From the NCBI RefSeq assembly GCF_021026375.1, contig NZ_JAJNDB010000008.1, positions 186,001 through 250,000 on the forward strand: 64,000 nucleotides of DNA. Reading direction: 5' to 3'. This document shows, one piece after another, positions 35,691-44,773 of the stretch; positions within the stretch are counted from its first letter, which is position 1, and each line of letters begins with the position of its first letter. The notes below the pieces were generated by a model that saw only the letters and a list, made by a program, of their open reading frames with translations, was not told the origin of the DNA and searched no databases. The DNA is from Actinomycetospora endophytica (GTDB taxonomy: Bacteria; Actinomycetota; Actinomycetes; Mycobacteriales; Pseudonocardiaceae). The translations under genes and the position numbers were made by a program.

Positions 35691-35763
35691 GTGCGCTCCG
35701 CGCCTGTGAGCAGAAATTGACGCCCTGACGACGATTTCTGCTCACAGGCGCGCAGCGCACCTA
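35688..35763. repeat. Palindromic element alpha-3
   Basis: TAGGTGCGCTCCGCGCCTGT faces ACAGGCGCGCAGCGCACCTA, with an inner GAGCAGAAATTGACG/CGACGATTTCTGCTC stem. The left TAG is the CobW stop. The right CTA runs into GGCT, so the element end forms part of the TAGGCT promoter of the next gene. Confidence 0.88.
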
Positions 35764-35767
35764 GGCT
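35762..35767 (+). promoter_or_regulatory. Probable leaderless -10 box overlapping alpha-3
   Basis: TAGGCT, of which the first two bases belong to the alpha-3 arm, 7 bases before ATG 35775. Confidence 0.55.
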
Positions 35768-35774
35768 CTGCGAC

Positions 35775-36731
35775 ATGGCGAGCGAACCGGACGAGGTGCG
35801 CGACGGGGTCGGGCTCACCCACCTCGACCAGGAACTGCTCAGCGGCGACACGGTCACCAAGCGCGCGCTGGTCGACCACCTCGACGCCGCCGCCGACCGG
35901 CTCGTCCCGCTCCTGACCGGCCGGCCGCTGTCGGTGGTCCGCGCCCGGGGCCGTGAGCGCTTCATGCAGAAGAACCTGCCGAAGGGCGCGCCGGACTGGA
36001 TCAGGTCCGTCACCTTCTGGTCGGAGAGCTCGCAGCGCGACGTGCACTACGCCCTCGCCGAGGACCGCGCGACGCTGCTGTGGTTCGCCAACCAGCGCGC
36101 CGTCGAGTACCACGTCCCGCTCACCCTGGCCGCCGACCCGGGCACTCCGACCCACCTGGTCCTCGACCTCGACCCGCCCGAGGGCAGCGGCCTCGGACCC
36201 GTCGTCGCCGCGGCCCGAGCCGTGCGCGAGGTGCTCCGCGACGCCGGGTTCGACCCCGCCGTGAAGACCTCCGGCGCGAAGGGCCTGCACGTGGTCACCC
36301 CGATCGCCCCGGCCGCGATGGAGGACGTGCACGCCGCCACCCGCGCCGTCGCCGCCCGCGCCGAGAAGCTCGACCCGGACGGCACGACGACGGCGTTCAT
36401 CAAGGCCGACCGCGGCGGCAAGGTCTTCCTCGACGCCACCCGGGCCGGCGGCGCCACCGTCGTCGCCGCCTACAGCCCCCGCGTCCGACCCGGCCTCCCG
36501 GTCTCGTGCCCGTGCGACTGGGACACGCTCGACGACGTCGTCCCCGCCGAGATCACCGTGGCCACCCCGGACCGCTTCCTGCGCGGCCCGACCTGGCAGG
36601 AGCGCCTCGGCGAGGGCCGGGCGATCCCGGCCGAGCTGATCGAGGAGGGCCACACCATCCCCGTCGCGCGCGTCGCCGCGATGCACGAGGGGAAGCGCCG
36701 CAAGCGGGCGGCGGAGCGCGACGAGGGCTGA
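35775..36731 (+). CDS. Stand-alone LigD-type DNA polymerase/primase domain protein
   Basis: 318 residues of the archaeo-eukaryotic primase-like PolDom. Metal-binding acids are in LVLDLDPPEG (near 138), and the nucleotide-binding TSGAKGLHVVTPI (near 170) is intact. GRERFMQKNLPKGAPDWI and HYALAEDRATLLWFANQ match the LigD polymerase fold. There is no ligase or nuclease domain, so it may act in end repair with separate ligase and Ku genes not in this window. The C-terminus is basic (EGKRRKRAAERDEG). Confidence 0.87.
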   Translation: MASEPDEVRDGVGLTHLDQELLSGDTVTKRALVDHLDAAADRLVPLLTGRPLSVVRARGRERFMQKNLPKGAPDWIRSVTFWSESSQRDVHYALAEDRATLLWFANQRAVEYHVPLTLAADPGTPTHLVLDLDPPEGSGLGPVVAAARAVREVLRDAGFDPAVKTSGAKGLHVVTPIAPAAMEDVHAATRAVAARAEKLDPDGTTTAFIKADRGGKVFLDATRAGGATVVAAYSPRVRPGLPVSCPCDWDTLDDVVPAEITVATPDRFLRGPTWQERLGEGRAIPAELIEEGHTIPVARVAAMHEGKRRKRAAERDEG

Positions 36732-36732
36732 C

Positions 36733-37644
36733 TCAGCGCCGCGCCACCAGGAAGTCGTTGTCCAGCGACACCCCGGTGCTGGTCTCGGGCAGCGGGCGGC
36801 CCCACTGCTTCGCGACGTCGGCGGTCTGCGTCGTCTCGGTGGTCCACCCGTCGGCCCCGAGCTGCTCGGCCGGGTGCGGTCGGCGCTCCGACATGTCGAC
36901 GAGCCCGCTCATCTCGACGCCGAACGCCCGACCGAAGCGGGGCAGTGCCTCGTCGTGCTGGAGCTGGTCGAAGGCGCTCCCGAAGTTCTCGACGACGACG
37001 GTGCTCCCCGGTGCGGCCAGCCCGCTCATCCGCTCGAGCAGCGCGGACTCGGCGTCCGCGGGCAGGAACGGGAGGAGGCCCTCGGCGAGCCAGACCGACG
37101 GGCGCAGCTGGTCGAACCCGGCGTCGCGCAGCGCGGCGGGCCAGTCGTCGCGCAGGTCCACCGGCACGCTGACCCGGCGGCAGCGCTCGTGCACGCCCTC
37201 CTCGGCCAGGGTCCGGTCCTTGAACGCGAGCACCTGCTCCTGGTCGACCTCGAACACCGTGGTCCCGGCCGGCCAGTCCAGCCGGTAGGCGCGGGCGTCG
37301 AGGCCCGCCGCGAGCAGCACCACCTGGTCCGCGCCCGCCGCCGTGGCCTCGAGCAGCGCGCGGTCGAAGAAGCGCGAGCGCACGCCCTGGTAGGTCGTCA
37401 TCATCGACCAGAACTCGTCGACGGGGGTGGTCTCGTCACCGACGCGCTCGGGGTCGGGCCAGGGCTGGTCGGCCCGGGTCGGGACCGGCTGCGGGGTGTC
37501 GGCGCGGGCGATGAACATCTCCGCGTACGGGTCCTCGACGAGGGGCTCCGGACGATGGGTCTCCACCGCTCGGCCCGCCGCCACCATCAGCGCCGTCCAG
37601 CCGACGCTCGACACGATGTCCCACTGGTCGTTCGGGGTACGCAT
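36733..37644 (-). CDS. SAM-dependent methyltransferase (TIGR00027 family)
   Basis: 303 residues of the class common in mycobacteria and relatives. It contains RSRFFDRALLEATAAGADQVVLLAAGLDARAYRLDWP split around residue 95 (SAM site AAGLDARAYRL), VFEVDQ, and WLAEGLLPFLP. ATG 37644, six bases after TACTTT on the minus strand, is preferred to the longer frame. Probably O-methylation of a small molecule or lipid; the substrate is unknown. It is convergent with the polymerase gene, and the two stops almost touch. Confidence 0.83.
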   Translation of the reverse strand: MRTPNDQWDIVSSVGWTALMVAAGRAVETHRPEPLVEDPYAEMFIARADTPQPVPTRADQPWPDPERVGDETTPVDEFWSMMTTYQGVRSRFFDRALLEATAAGADQVVLLAAGLDARAYRLDWPAGTTVFEVDQEQVLAFKDRTLAEEGVHERCRRVSVPVDLRDDWPAALRDAGFDQLRPSVWLAEGLLPFLPADAESALLERMSGLAAPGSTVVVENFGSAFDQLQHDEALPRFGRAFGVEMSGLVDMSERRPHPAEQLGADGWTTETTQTADVAKQWGRPLPETSTGVSLDNDFLVARR

Positions 37645-37650
37645 ACCCCG

Positions 37651-37656
37651 AAAGTA
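37651..37656 (-). promoter_or_regulatory. Probable leaderless -10 box of the methyltransferase
   Basis: TACTTT on the minus strand, 6 bases before ATG 37644. Confidence 0.5.
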
Positions 37657-37673
37657 TCCGATCTTTGCGTTCC

Positions 37674-37880
37674 CTAACGGGTGTGCACGGACGAGTGACG
37701 GGTCCATCGGACGGCGCACCAGCCGACGACGGCGAGCACTCCGGCGACGGCGACCGAGATCGCCATGCCGACCGACCCGGACGGGACCACACCGACGAGC
37801 TGCCCCAGCACGTCGACGAGGAGGGCGACGACGAGGGCCCCGCGGATCCAGGAGCCGTTGGTGAGGTGTGCGGTGTCCAT
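37674..37880 (-). CDS. Small two-span membrane protein
   Basis: 68 residues with two hydrophobic helices (about 13-33 and 37-56) and a basic tail ending HSSVHTR. No family recognised. It is divergent from the hydrolase at 38008 and upstream of the methyltransferase. Confidence 0.55.
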   Translation of the reverse strand: MDTAHLTNGSWIRGALVVALLVDVLGQLVGVVPSGSVGMAISVAVAGVLAVVGWCAVRWTRHSSVHTR

Positions 37881-38007
37881 GCCCTGAAGGGTCCGCCCGG
37901 GCGATGAAGCGGCGGTGAGCGCTCGCTGTGCGTCACCTACGTGCCGTGCGCTGATCTCACCGGGCGCCTGAGAGGGTGATCCGTCACGGGGCCGGGCGGA
38001 GGTGAGC

Positions 38008-39015
38008 GTGCGACGACGGGTGCTGCGGTGGCTGCGCCGGACCGGGATCGCGCTCGTCGTGGTGGTGCTCGTCGTGCTGTCGCTCGCCGGGCTCTACCTG
38101 GCCTGGGATGACCTCGCCCCGGTCCACGTGTCGACCACGGTCCCCGGGTACACCGTCGACGCCGCCGGCGTGGCCACGCACGTGGAGCACTGGCCCGCCG
38201 TGCACCCGTCGGGTCAGCCGCCGCTGGTGCTCGTGCCGGGGTTCGCGGAGTCGACCTACGTCTTCTCCCGGCTCGCGCCACGGCTGGCCGCCGACCGTGA
38301 CGTCTACGCCTACGACGTGCGCGGCTACGGCTTCACCGCGCACCAGGAGCCGTATACGCTCGCGTCCGACACCGACCAGCTCGCGGGCCTCCTCGCCGCG
38401 CTGCACCTGACCCGGCCCATCGTCGTCGGTCACTCGCTCGGCGCCGCGATCGCGCTCTCGCTGGCCCTGCGCGACCCGGGCGCGGTCACCGGGGTGGTCG
38501 CGGCCAACGGCGACGGCACCCCGTACTTCGGGAACGACCGCACGGCCGCGGGCGGAGGTGGGGGAGTGCTGCGCTCGCTGGTGACGCTGCCGCCGCTCGG
38601 GCCCGCCGTGGTCACCGGCGTCGTCCGCCACCGCGACCCGATCCGGAATCTCGTCGCCTCGCAGTGCGGTCCCGGATGCCCGACCGACGACCGCGCCGTC
38701 GACCGCTGGCGCGCCCCCTTCCTCGCCCCCGGCGGCGTCACCGCTCTGCTCGCGATCGGGCGCCAGCCCCTCATCGGGCTCACCGACGACCAGGAACGGC
38801 AGGTCCGCGTCCCGACCGCCGTCATCTCCAGCAGCGAGGACACCAGCTTCGACCACACCCAGGCCGTCGCGACCGCGGCCCGGCTGCACACCACCCTCGT
38901 CGCCGACCTGCCGGGCGCCCGCCACCTCGCGCTGCTCGGCGAGCCCGACCGCTTCGCCGCCGCGCTGCGCCCCCAGCTCACCGAGCTCGCATCCGGGGTG
39001 AACCCGCAGCGGTAG
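38008..39015 (+). CDS. Membrane-anchored alpha/beta hydrolase
   Basis: 335 residues. An Arg-rich start and one span (about 11-35) anchor it, with the catalytic part outside or facing the membrane. Oxyanion strand LVLVPGFAEST, YAYDVRGYGFT, nucleophile elbow VVGHSLGAAIALSLAL (Ser near 150), acid near SSSEDTSFD, and His in GARHLALLG complete the triad. GTG 38008 has GGAGG at the right distance; GTG 38002 is too close to it. Substrate unknown. Confidence 0.8.
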   Translation: MRRRVLRWLRRTGIALVVVVLVVLSLAGLYLAWDDLAPVHVSTTVPGYTVDAAGVATHVEHWPAVHPSGQPPLVLVPGFAESTYVFSRLAPRLAADRDVYAYDVRGYGFTAHQEPYTLASDTDQLAGLLAALHLTRPIVVGHSLGAAIALSLALRDPGAVTGVVAANGDGTPYFGNDRTAAGGGGGVLRSLVTLPPLGPAVVTGVVRHRDPIRNLVASQCGPGCPTDDRAVDRWRAPFLAPGGVTALLAIGRQPLIGLTDDQERQVRVPTAVISSSEDTSFDHTQAVATAARLHTTLVADLPGARHLALLGEPDRFAAALRPQLTELASGVNPQR

Positions 39016-39043
39016 GGCTCGGGCACCGGCCGTGACCCGACCC

Positions 39044-39928
39044 TCAGCCCAACCGCCGCACCTCACCCGGCGTCGCACCGAGGCGCTTGCGGACGACGCG
39101 GTTCATGTGGCTCTGGTCGGCGAACCCGCAGGTCTGGGCGACCTCGGGCAGCGGGATGCTGGTGCGCTGGAGCAACCGGCGCGCCCGGTCGACGCGCTGC
39201 CGGAGCACGAACTCGTGCGGGGTCGTCCCGGTCGAGGCACGGAACCGGCGCGCGAAGTGGAACTTCGAGAGTCCGACGGCGTCGGCGAGGTCCTCGAGGG
39301 TGAGCCGGTCGTGCAGGTGGCTCTGCACGTAGTCGCGGATCAGGTGCTCCTGGCGGAAGGTCAGGCAGGCCGACCCGTCCGGCTCCCGGAAGATCACGTT
39401 CGCGTGCTTGCGCAGGATCGTCACGGACAGCTGCGTGGTCAGGGAGTCGACGAGCAGCTCGCTGCCCACCCCGCCGTGCGCCGCCTCCTGCGCGATGGCC
39501 ATCGCGGTGCGGTGGATGGCCGGGTCGTCGGCCTTGATCGTGTCGTGCAGCGCCACGTCCTCGACCTCACGCTCGTACATCGCGCGGCACGTGGCGGCGA
39601 GCTGGTCGTGGGTCAGGTAGACGTGAACGACCTCGATCGGGCTCGACCAGGTCCAGTGCGAATCGGCGGCGCGGGTGAGCAGGGAGACGTCGCCGGGGCC
39701 GAGCCGCTCCTGGTGCCACCCGGCGTCGAGACGCCGGCGCATGTCGGTGACGCCGCGCCGGTAGGCCACGACCATGAAGTCGCGCAGCGGCGGCACCTCG
39801 ACGTCGGAGTCCTGGTACCGGTACCCGCGCACCGCGACGCCGTCCCACGACTCGTCCGGGCTGCGCACGGTGACCTCGCCGGGGACCCACGTGGGCAACT
39901 CGTCGGGCAGGATGAATGCGTCACCCAT
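39044..39928 (-). CDS. AraC-family regulator of the ketone/alcohol operon
   Basis: 294 residues with an N-terminal cupin-like sensing domain and a C-terminal double helix-turn-helix (LTLEDLADAVGLSKFHFARRF and PLPEVAQTCGFADQSHMNRVVRK). ATG 39928 has GGGGGA upstream, and a TAGCGT box lies at 39957-39962 on the minus strand. It is divergent from the Baeyer-Villiger monooxygenase operon, which it most likely activates. Confidence 0.87.
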   Translation of the reverse strand: MGDAFILPDELPTWVPGEVTVRSPDESWDGVAVRGYRYQDSDVEVPPLRDFMVVAYRRGVTDMRRRLDAGWHQERLGPGDVSLLTRAADSHWTWSSPIEVVHVYLTHDQLAATCRAMYEREVEDVALHDTIKADDPAIHRTAMAIAQEAAHGGVGSELLVDSLTTQLSVTILRKHANVIFREPDGSACLTFRQEHLIRDYVQSHLHDRLTLEDLADAVGLSKFHFARRFRASTGTTPHEFVLRQRVDRARRLLQRTSIPLPEVAQTCGFADQSHMNRVVRKRLGATPGEVRRLG

Positions 39929-39956
39929 GGCGTCCCCCGTCGACGTCGACGGCGTC

Positions 39957-39979
39957 ACGCTAGCTGTGACCGTGGTCAC
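39957..39979. promoter_or_regulatory. AraC promoter and adjacent palindrome
   Basis: Minus-strand TAGCGT (39957-39962) is followed by the palindrome GTGACC-GT-GGTCAC (39966-39979), a candidate operator in the divergent gap. The remaining gap to 40194 contains no gene or clear -35/-10 pair for the monooxygenase. Confidence 0.45.
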
Positions 39980-40194
39980 GGGCCAGCCGGGGAGCAAGGA
40001 CGTCCAACGGCGGGCGCGCGCGTCCAACATCGCCGGACACGACTTCCGGACACGCTGACCTGCGGTGACGCAGCGGCCGTCGTCGCGCGCAGCAAGGCTG
40101 ACCGATCGACTCCGCCGATCGTCCAAGCCCTGCGGAACCGTCCGCCCCAAGGTCCTCCCCGAGATCGCCCACCGGCGAGGGAGGACCGACGAGG

Positions 40195-41868
40195 ATGACG
40201 ACCAGCACGGACCGCGCGACGAGCGTGGTGGACGCCGTGATCATCGGGGCCGGGTTCTCCGGCCTCTACATGTTGCACAAGCTGCGTGACGAGCTGGGTC
40301 TGCGGGCCCGGGTCTTCGAGACCGGGAACGGCGTCGGCGGCACCTGGTACTGGAACCGCTACCCGGGCGCGCGCTCGGACTCCGACTCCTACATCTACGG
40401 CTACACCTTCGACAAGGACCTCTGGGAGTCCTGGGAGTGGACGGAGCGGTACCCGGAGTCGCCGGAGATCCGCGGCTACCTGGAGCACGTGGCCGAGCGC
40501 TTCGATCTGACCATGGACATCACCTTCGGCACCCGCGTGGAGTCGGCGACCTTCGACGAGGACGCCGAGCGCTGGACGGTCACGACCGACTCCGGCGAGA
40601 CGGTCACCGCCGACTACGTGATCTCCGCGGTCGGGGCGCTCTCGGCGTCGAACACCCCGCCGTTCGACGGGATCGACACCTTCGCCGGGCCCACGTTCCA
40701 CACCGGGCACTGGCCGCACGAGGGTGTGGACTTCACCGGGCAGCGGGTCGGGATGATCGGCTCCGGGGCCAGCGCGGTGCAGGCGACGCCGATCATCGCC
40801 GGGCAGGCGAGCGAGCTGACGGTCTTCCAGCGCACCGCCAACTACATCGTCCCCGCGAACAACGGGCCGGTGGACCCCGCGGTGAAGGCCGAGCGCCTCA
40901 AGGACTGGGCCGGCATCCGGGAGCGGATCCAGCAGTCGAACTTCGGGTTCGAGCTCTACCTGCAGGAGAAGGGCGCGGCGGAGGTCTCCGACGCCGAGCG
41001 TGAGGCACTGCTCGAGGACTTCTGGAACCGCGGCGGCTTCCACATCTGGCTCGGCGGCTACGCCGACATGTTCTTCACCACCGAGGCGAACGATCTCGTC
41101 CGGCGCTTCCTCGACCGCAAGATTCGCGAGAAGGTCGACGACCCCGAGACGGCCGAACTGCTCGTCCCGAAGGGCTATCCCTTCGGCTGCAAGCGCAACC
41201 CGCTGGACTCGGGCTACTTCGAGACGTTCAACGAACCGCACGTGCACCTCGTCGACGTGAAGTCCAACCCGATCGCCTCGATCACCCCGACGGGGCTGCG
41301 GCTCGAGGACGGCACCGAGCACGAGTTCGACGCGCTGGTGCTGGCCACCGGGTTCGACGCGATGACCGGGCCGCTCAACCGCATCGACATCCGTGGTCGC
41401 GGTGGTGCGCTGCTCCGGGAGAAGTGGGCCGAGGGGCCCCGCACGTATCTCGGGCTGATGAGCCACGGCTATCCGAACCTGTTCACCGTCACCGGCCCGC
41501 AGAGCCCGTCGGTGCTCTCGAACATGCCGGTGTCGATCGAGCAGCACGTCGACTACATCGGCCGGATCATCACCGATCTCCGGTCGCGCGGTGCCCGCGT
41601 CATCGAGCCGACCGAAGAGGCCGAGAACGGCTGGTGCGACTACAACCAGGAGATCGCGCACGCGACGCTGTTCCCGACCGCGGACACCTGGTACATGGGC
41701 GCGAACATCCCCGGCAAGCCGCGGACGTTCATGCCCAATCTCGACTTCGTGGGCCCGTACCGGGCCAAGTGCGATCAGATCGCCGCGAACGGGTGGGAGG
41801 GCTTCGCCGTCGACGGCGAGGCGACCCCCGCGGGCGAACACGTCTACCAGTGGGCGGTGGCCGGATGA
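40195..41868 (+). CDS. Flavin-containing Baeyer-Villiger monooxygenase
   Basis: 557 residues; converts a ketone to an ester or lactone with NADPH and oxygen. FAD fold IIGAGFSGLYMLHKL near 17, GVGGTWYWNRYPGARSDSDS split near 47, the class fingerprint FAGPTFHTGHWP at about 161-172 (FxGxxxHTxxWP, intact), the NADPH fold GMIGSGASAVQ near 185 and LVLATGFDAMTG near 382. ATG 40195 follows GAGG. The stop overlaps the next ATG. First gene of a three-gene unit with a hydrolase and a secondary alcohol dehydrogenase. Confidence 0.92.
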   Translation: MTTSTDRATSVVDAVIIGAGFSGLYMLHKLRDELGLRARVFETGNGVGGTWYWNRYPGARSDSDSYIYGYTFDKDLWESWEWTERYPESPEIRGYLEHVAERFDLTMDITFGTRVESATFDEDAERWTVTTDSGETVTADYVISAVGALSASNTPPFDGIDTFAGPTFHTGHWPHEGVDFTGQRVGMIGSGASAVQATPIIAGQASELTVFQRTANYIVPANNGPVDPAVKAERLKDWAGIRERIQQSNFGFELYLQEKGAAEVSDAEREALLEDFWNRGGFHIWLGGYADMFFTTEANDLVRRFLDRKIREKVDDPETAELLVPKGYPFGCKRNPLDSGYFETFNEPHVHLVDVKSNPIASITPTGLRLEDGTEHEFDALVLATGFDAMTGPLNRIDIRGRGGALLREKWAEGPRTYLGLMSHGYPNLFTVTGPQSPSVLSNMPVSIEQHVDYIGRIITDLRSRGARVIEPTEEAENGWCDYNQEIAHATLFPTADTWYMGANIPGKPRTFMPNLDFVGPYRAKCDQIAANGWEGFAVDGEATPAGEHVYQWAVAG

Positions 41869-42929
41869 GTATCGAGAACCCCTTCTACACGCCGGAGTTC
41901 CACGGCGAGTACGACCTGGTCAGCATCGGTCGCCTCGATCTCGAGGACGGCGGGTCGATCCCGGACTGCGTGCTGGCGGTGGCGACGTTCGGGACGCTGA
42001 ACGAGTCGAAGGACAACGCGGTCCTGGTGTCGACCTGGTACTCGGGCACCCACCAGATCTGGCGGGACGCCTACATCGGGTCCGAGCACGCGCTGAACCC
42101 CGACCGGTACTTCATCGTGGTGGTCGACCAGATCGGCTCCGGGCTCTCGACCTCGCCGCACAACGCGTCCGGTGCGAACGCCGGGATCACGATGTCGGCG
42201 TTCCCCCACGTGCGGATCGGCGACGACGTCGTGGCCCAGGAACGGCTGCTGCGCGAGCACTTCGGGATCGAGTCGCTGGCCCTGGTGACCGGCGGGTCGA
42301 TGGGGGCCCAGCAGACCTACGAGTGGGCGGTGCGGTTCCCGGACAAGGTGCGCCGGGCGGCCCCGATCGCGGGGACGGCGCAGAACACCGACCACGACTT
42401 CCTGTTCACGCGCACCCTGATCGAGGCGATCACCTCGGATTCCGGGTTCGCGGGCGGCGAGTACACCTCGAACGACCAGGTCCAGCACGGGCTGGAGCGC
42501 CACGCCCGCATCTGGGGCGTCATGGGGTTCTCCACCGAGTTCTGGAAGCTGCGCGTCTACGCGGGGCTCGGGTTCGAGGACATGGACGCGTTCCTCGCCG
42601 GCTTCCTCCAGCCCTACTTCACCGCGATGGACCCGAACGACCTGCTGTGCATGGCCTGGAAGTGGCAGCGCGGCGACGTCGCCCGCCACACCGGCGGCGA
42701 TCTGGCCGCGGCCCTCGGGCGCATCACCGCGAAGACGTTCGTGCTCCCGATCAGCGAGGACATGTTCTTCCCGGTGCGTGACCACACCGCCGAACAGGCG
42801 CTGATCAAGAACTCCGAACTGCGGGTGGTCGACGACGTCCTGGGCCACCTCGGGCTGTTCAGCGTGAATCCCGAGTTCATGCCGCAGATCGACCGGCACC
42901 TGCAGGAACTGCTCGACACCCCGGCCTAG
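41865..42929 (+). CDS. MetX-fold alpha/beta hydrolase (probable esterase of the ketone pathway)
   Basis: 354 residues resembling homoserine O-acetyltransferase: LVSTWYSGTHQIW, GSGLSTSP, nucleophile elbow VTGGSMGAQQTYEWA (Ser near 143), Asp in LPISEDMFF and His in VLGHLGLF. A methionine role is unlikely here. Overlapping the monooxygenase by four bases and preceding an alcohol dehydrogenase, it is probably the esterase that splits the Baeyer-Villiger ester. It could instead be an acyltransferase. Confidence 0.78.
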   Translation: MSIENPFYTPEFHGEYDLVSIGRLDLEDGGSIPDCVLAVATFGTLNESKDNAVLVSTWYSGTHQIWRDAYIGSEHALNPDRYFIVVVDQIGSGLSTSPHNASGANAGITMSAFPHVRIGDDVVAQERLLREHFGIESLALVTGGSMGAQQTYEWAVRFPDKVRRAAPIAGTAQNTDHDFLFTRTLIEAITSDSGFAGGEYTSNDQVQHGLERHARIWGVMGFSTEFWKLRVYAGLGFEDMDAFLAGFLQPYFTAMDPNDLLCMAWKWQRGDVARHTGGDLAAALGRITAKTFVLPISEDMFFPVRDHTAEQALIKNSELRVVDDVLGHLGLFSVNPEFMPQIDRHLQELLDTPA

Positions 42930-42942
42930 GGAGAGACGACCC

Positions 42943-44004
42943 ATGAGCGACACCATGAAGGCCCTGGCGATCCTCGGGACCGGCAAGTTCGGTCTCGTCG
43001 AGCGCGACGTCCCCCGCGCCGGCCCGGGGGACGCGGTCGTCAGGACGACCGCGGCGCTGATCTGCACCTCCGACGTGCACACCGTGGCCGGGCTGCTGCC
43101 GGTCCCCGAGGGGCGCCTGCTCGGTCACGAGAGCGTCGGCATCGTCCACGAGATCGGCGAGGGCGTGACGTCGGTGCAGGTCGGGGACCGGGTGGCGGTC
43201 AACGCCGTCACCCCCGACGGCACGTGCGACAACTGCCAGGCCGGCCACACCTCGCAGTGCGGCGGGGCGCTCGGCGGCTACCGGTTCACCGTCCAGAAGG
43301 ACGGCAACATGGCGGAGTACTTCCACGTCAACGACGCCGACTACAACCTCGCGCCGATTCCCCAGGGTCTGTCCGACGAGGCCGCGGTCTACGCCTGCGA
43401 CATGCTCTCCACCGGGATCATCGGCTCCGAGAACGCCAACATCCCGGTCGGCGGGACCGTGGCGATCTTCGCGCAGGGCGCGGTCGGCCTGTCGGCGACG
43501 CTCGGCGCGAAACTGCGCGGCGCCGGCCTCGTCATCACCGTCGAGGGGATCCCGAACCGGCAGGAGATGTCGCGGCGCTTCGGGGCCGACGTCGTCATCG
43601 ACCCGTCCTCGGGCAACGTCGCCGAGCAGGTCATCGGGCTCACGGACGGCGGCGCGGATTCGACGGTGGAGGCGCTGGGCAACCAGGCCACCTTCGAGGC
43701 GGCGCTCTACGCCACCCGCGCCGGCGGGACGCTGTCCAACGTCGGGTACCACGGCGAGTCGGGCCCGACGATCACCATGCCGCTCGACGCGTGGGGCCTC
43801 GGGATGGCCGGCAAGAAGATCGCCACGGACCTCTGCCCGGGCGGCCGGCTGCGCATGGAGCGGCTGATGCGGCTGATGGTCAACGGCAAGATCGACCCCA
43901 CGCCGATGACCACCCACCGCATGGGCATCGACCAGGTCGAGGAGGCCTTCGACATGATGACCCACAAGCGCGACGGGATCATCAAGCCGCTGATCACCTT
44001 CTGA
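42943..44004 (+). CDS. Zinc-dependent secondary alcohol dehydrogenase
   Basis: 353 residues, close in pattern to the Clostridium beijerinckii 2-propanol dehydrogenase: zinc ligands in LICTSDVHTV and LLGHESVG plus the Asp of ACDMLSTG, then YFHVNDADYNLAPIP and LCPGGRLRMERLMRLM. It also has extra Cys (GTCDNCQAGHTSQC) resembling a partial structural-zinc loop. The nucleotide fold is FAQGAVGLSA, a variant of GxGxVG. It should interconvert secondary alcohols and ketones, feeding the monooxygenase. GGGAGAGACGACCC precedes the start. Confidence 0.9.
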   Translation: MSDTMKALAILGTGKFGLVERDVPRAGPGDAVVRTTAALICTSDVHTVAGLLPVPEGRLLGHESVGIVHEIGEGVTSVQVGDRVAVNAVTPDGTCDNCQAGHTSQCGGALGGYRFTVQKDGNMAEYFHVNDADYNLAPIPQGLSDEAAVYACDMLSTGIIGSENANIPVGGTVAIFAQGAVGLSATLGAKLRGAGLVITVEGIPNRQEMSRRFGADVVIDPSSGNVAEQVIGLTDGGADSTVEALGNQATFEAALYATRAGGTLSNVGYHGESGPTITMPLDAWGLGMAGKKIATDLCPGGRLRMERLMRLMVNGKIDPTPMTTHRMGIDQVEEAFDMMTHKRDGIIKPLITF

Positions 44005-44035
44005 GCGGGGGGCATCCGCGGCGGGACCCGCCTCC

Positions 44036-44227
44036 TCAGGGCACGACGCTGATCATCGCGATCGTCGCGATGAACAGGATCGTCAGGACGGCCCAGGGGA
44101 GCGGGTTCCGCCGCGGATCGGTGCGCTGCAGGTGCACGGCGCGCCAGGCGGCGAAGGCGGCCGCGAGCAGGAGCACGACGCGCACGGCGGTCATCGCCGC
44201 GAACCACGGGCTCGGCTGGGTCGCCAC
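44036..44227 (-). CDS. Small membrane protein
   Basis: 63 residues from GTG 44227 with two spans (about 14-30 and 43-60) separated by HLQRTDPRRNPLPW. A TAGCGT box lies 8 bases before the GTG on the minus strand; an internal ATG at 44194 is the alternative start. It is convergent with the alcohol dehydrogenase. No family recognised. Confidence 0.55.
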   Translation of the reverse strand: MATQPSPWFAAMTAVRVVLLLAAAFAAWRAVHLQRTDPRRNPLPWAVLTILFIATIAMISVVP

Positions 44228-44341
44228 GACCCGCAACGCTAGGGACCCCGACGGTCCCCGTGGTGCGGTTCCCGAAGATCCGGAGTCGTCCGGTCGTGGT
44301 GGCGCAGGAATGTCTCGGGAACGCGCCTGGTTGCCGCCGAG

Positions 44342-44773
44342 GTGAGCGAAGAGACGGCAGAACTCAGCCCCACGGGCTGGGTCAGCGACCAGACCGAGAA
44401 GATCCTCCAGACCGGGACGACCGACGGCATCGAGGTGCTCGGCTCGCCGATCGTGCTGCTGACGCTGCGCGGCGCGAAGTCCGGCAAGCTCCGCTACACC
44501 CCGGTGATGAAGGTGGAGCACGGCGGCAGCTACGCGGTCGTCGCCTCCAAGGGCGGCGCTCCGGAGCACCCCGTCTGGTACTACAACATCAAGGCCCACC
44601 CGGAGTTCCCGCTCCAGGACGGGTCGGAGACGAAGACCTACGTCGCCCGTGAGGTGTCCGGCGACGAGCGCGCGCAGTGGTGGGAGCGGGCCGTCGAGGC
44701 CTACCCGTCGTACGCCGAGTACCAGGAGAAGACCGACCGCGAGATCCCGGTGTTCGTGCTGGATCCCAAGTAG
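44342..44773 (+). CDS. Deazaflavin-dependent nitroreductase family protein (DUF385/DDN)
   Basis: 143 residues of the F420-binding split-barrel group: LTLRGAKSGKLRYTPVMKVEH, YAVVASKGGAPEHPVWYYNI and AQWWERAVEAYPSYAEYQEKTDREIPVFVL are the hallmarks. It probably reduces a quinone or nitro compound with F420H2, and suggests that the cell makes F420. GTG 44342 start. The TAG stop is the first triplet of alpha-4. Confidence 0.87.
   Translation: MSEETAELSPTGWVSDQTEKILQTGTTDGIEVLGSPIVLLTLRGAKSGKLRYTPVMKVEHGGSYAVVASKGGAPEHPVWYYNIKAHPEFPLQDGSETKTYVAREVSGDERAQWWERAVEAYPSYAEYQEKTDREIPVFVLDPK

Noticed and set aside
41865-42929. Homoserine O-acetyltransferase (methionine synthesis)
   Set aside because: The fold and elbow fit MetX, but the overlap with a Baeyer-Villiger monooxygenase and the absence of methionine genes argue for an esterase role.
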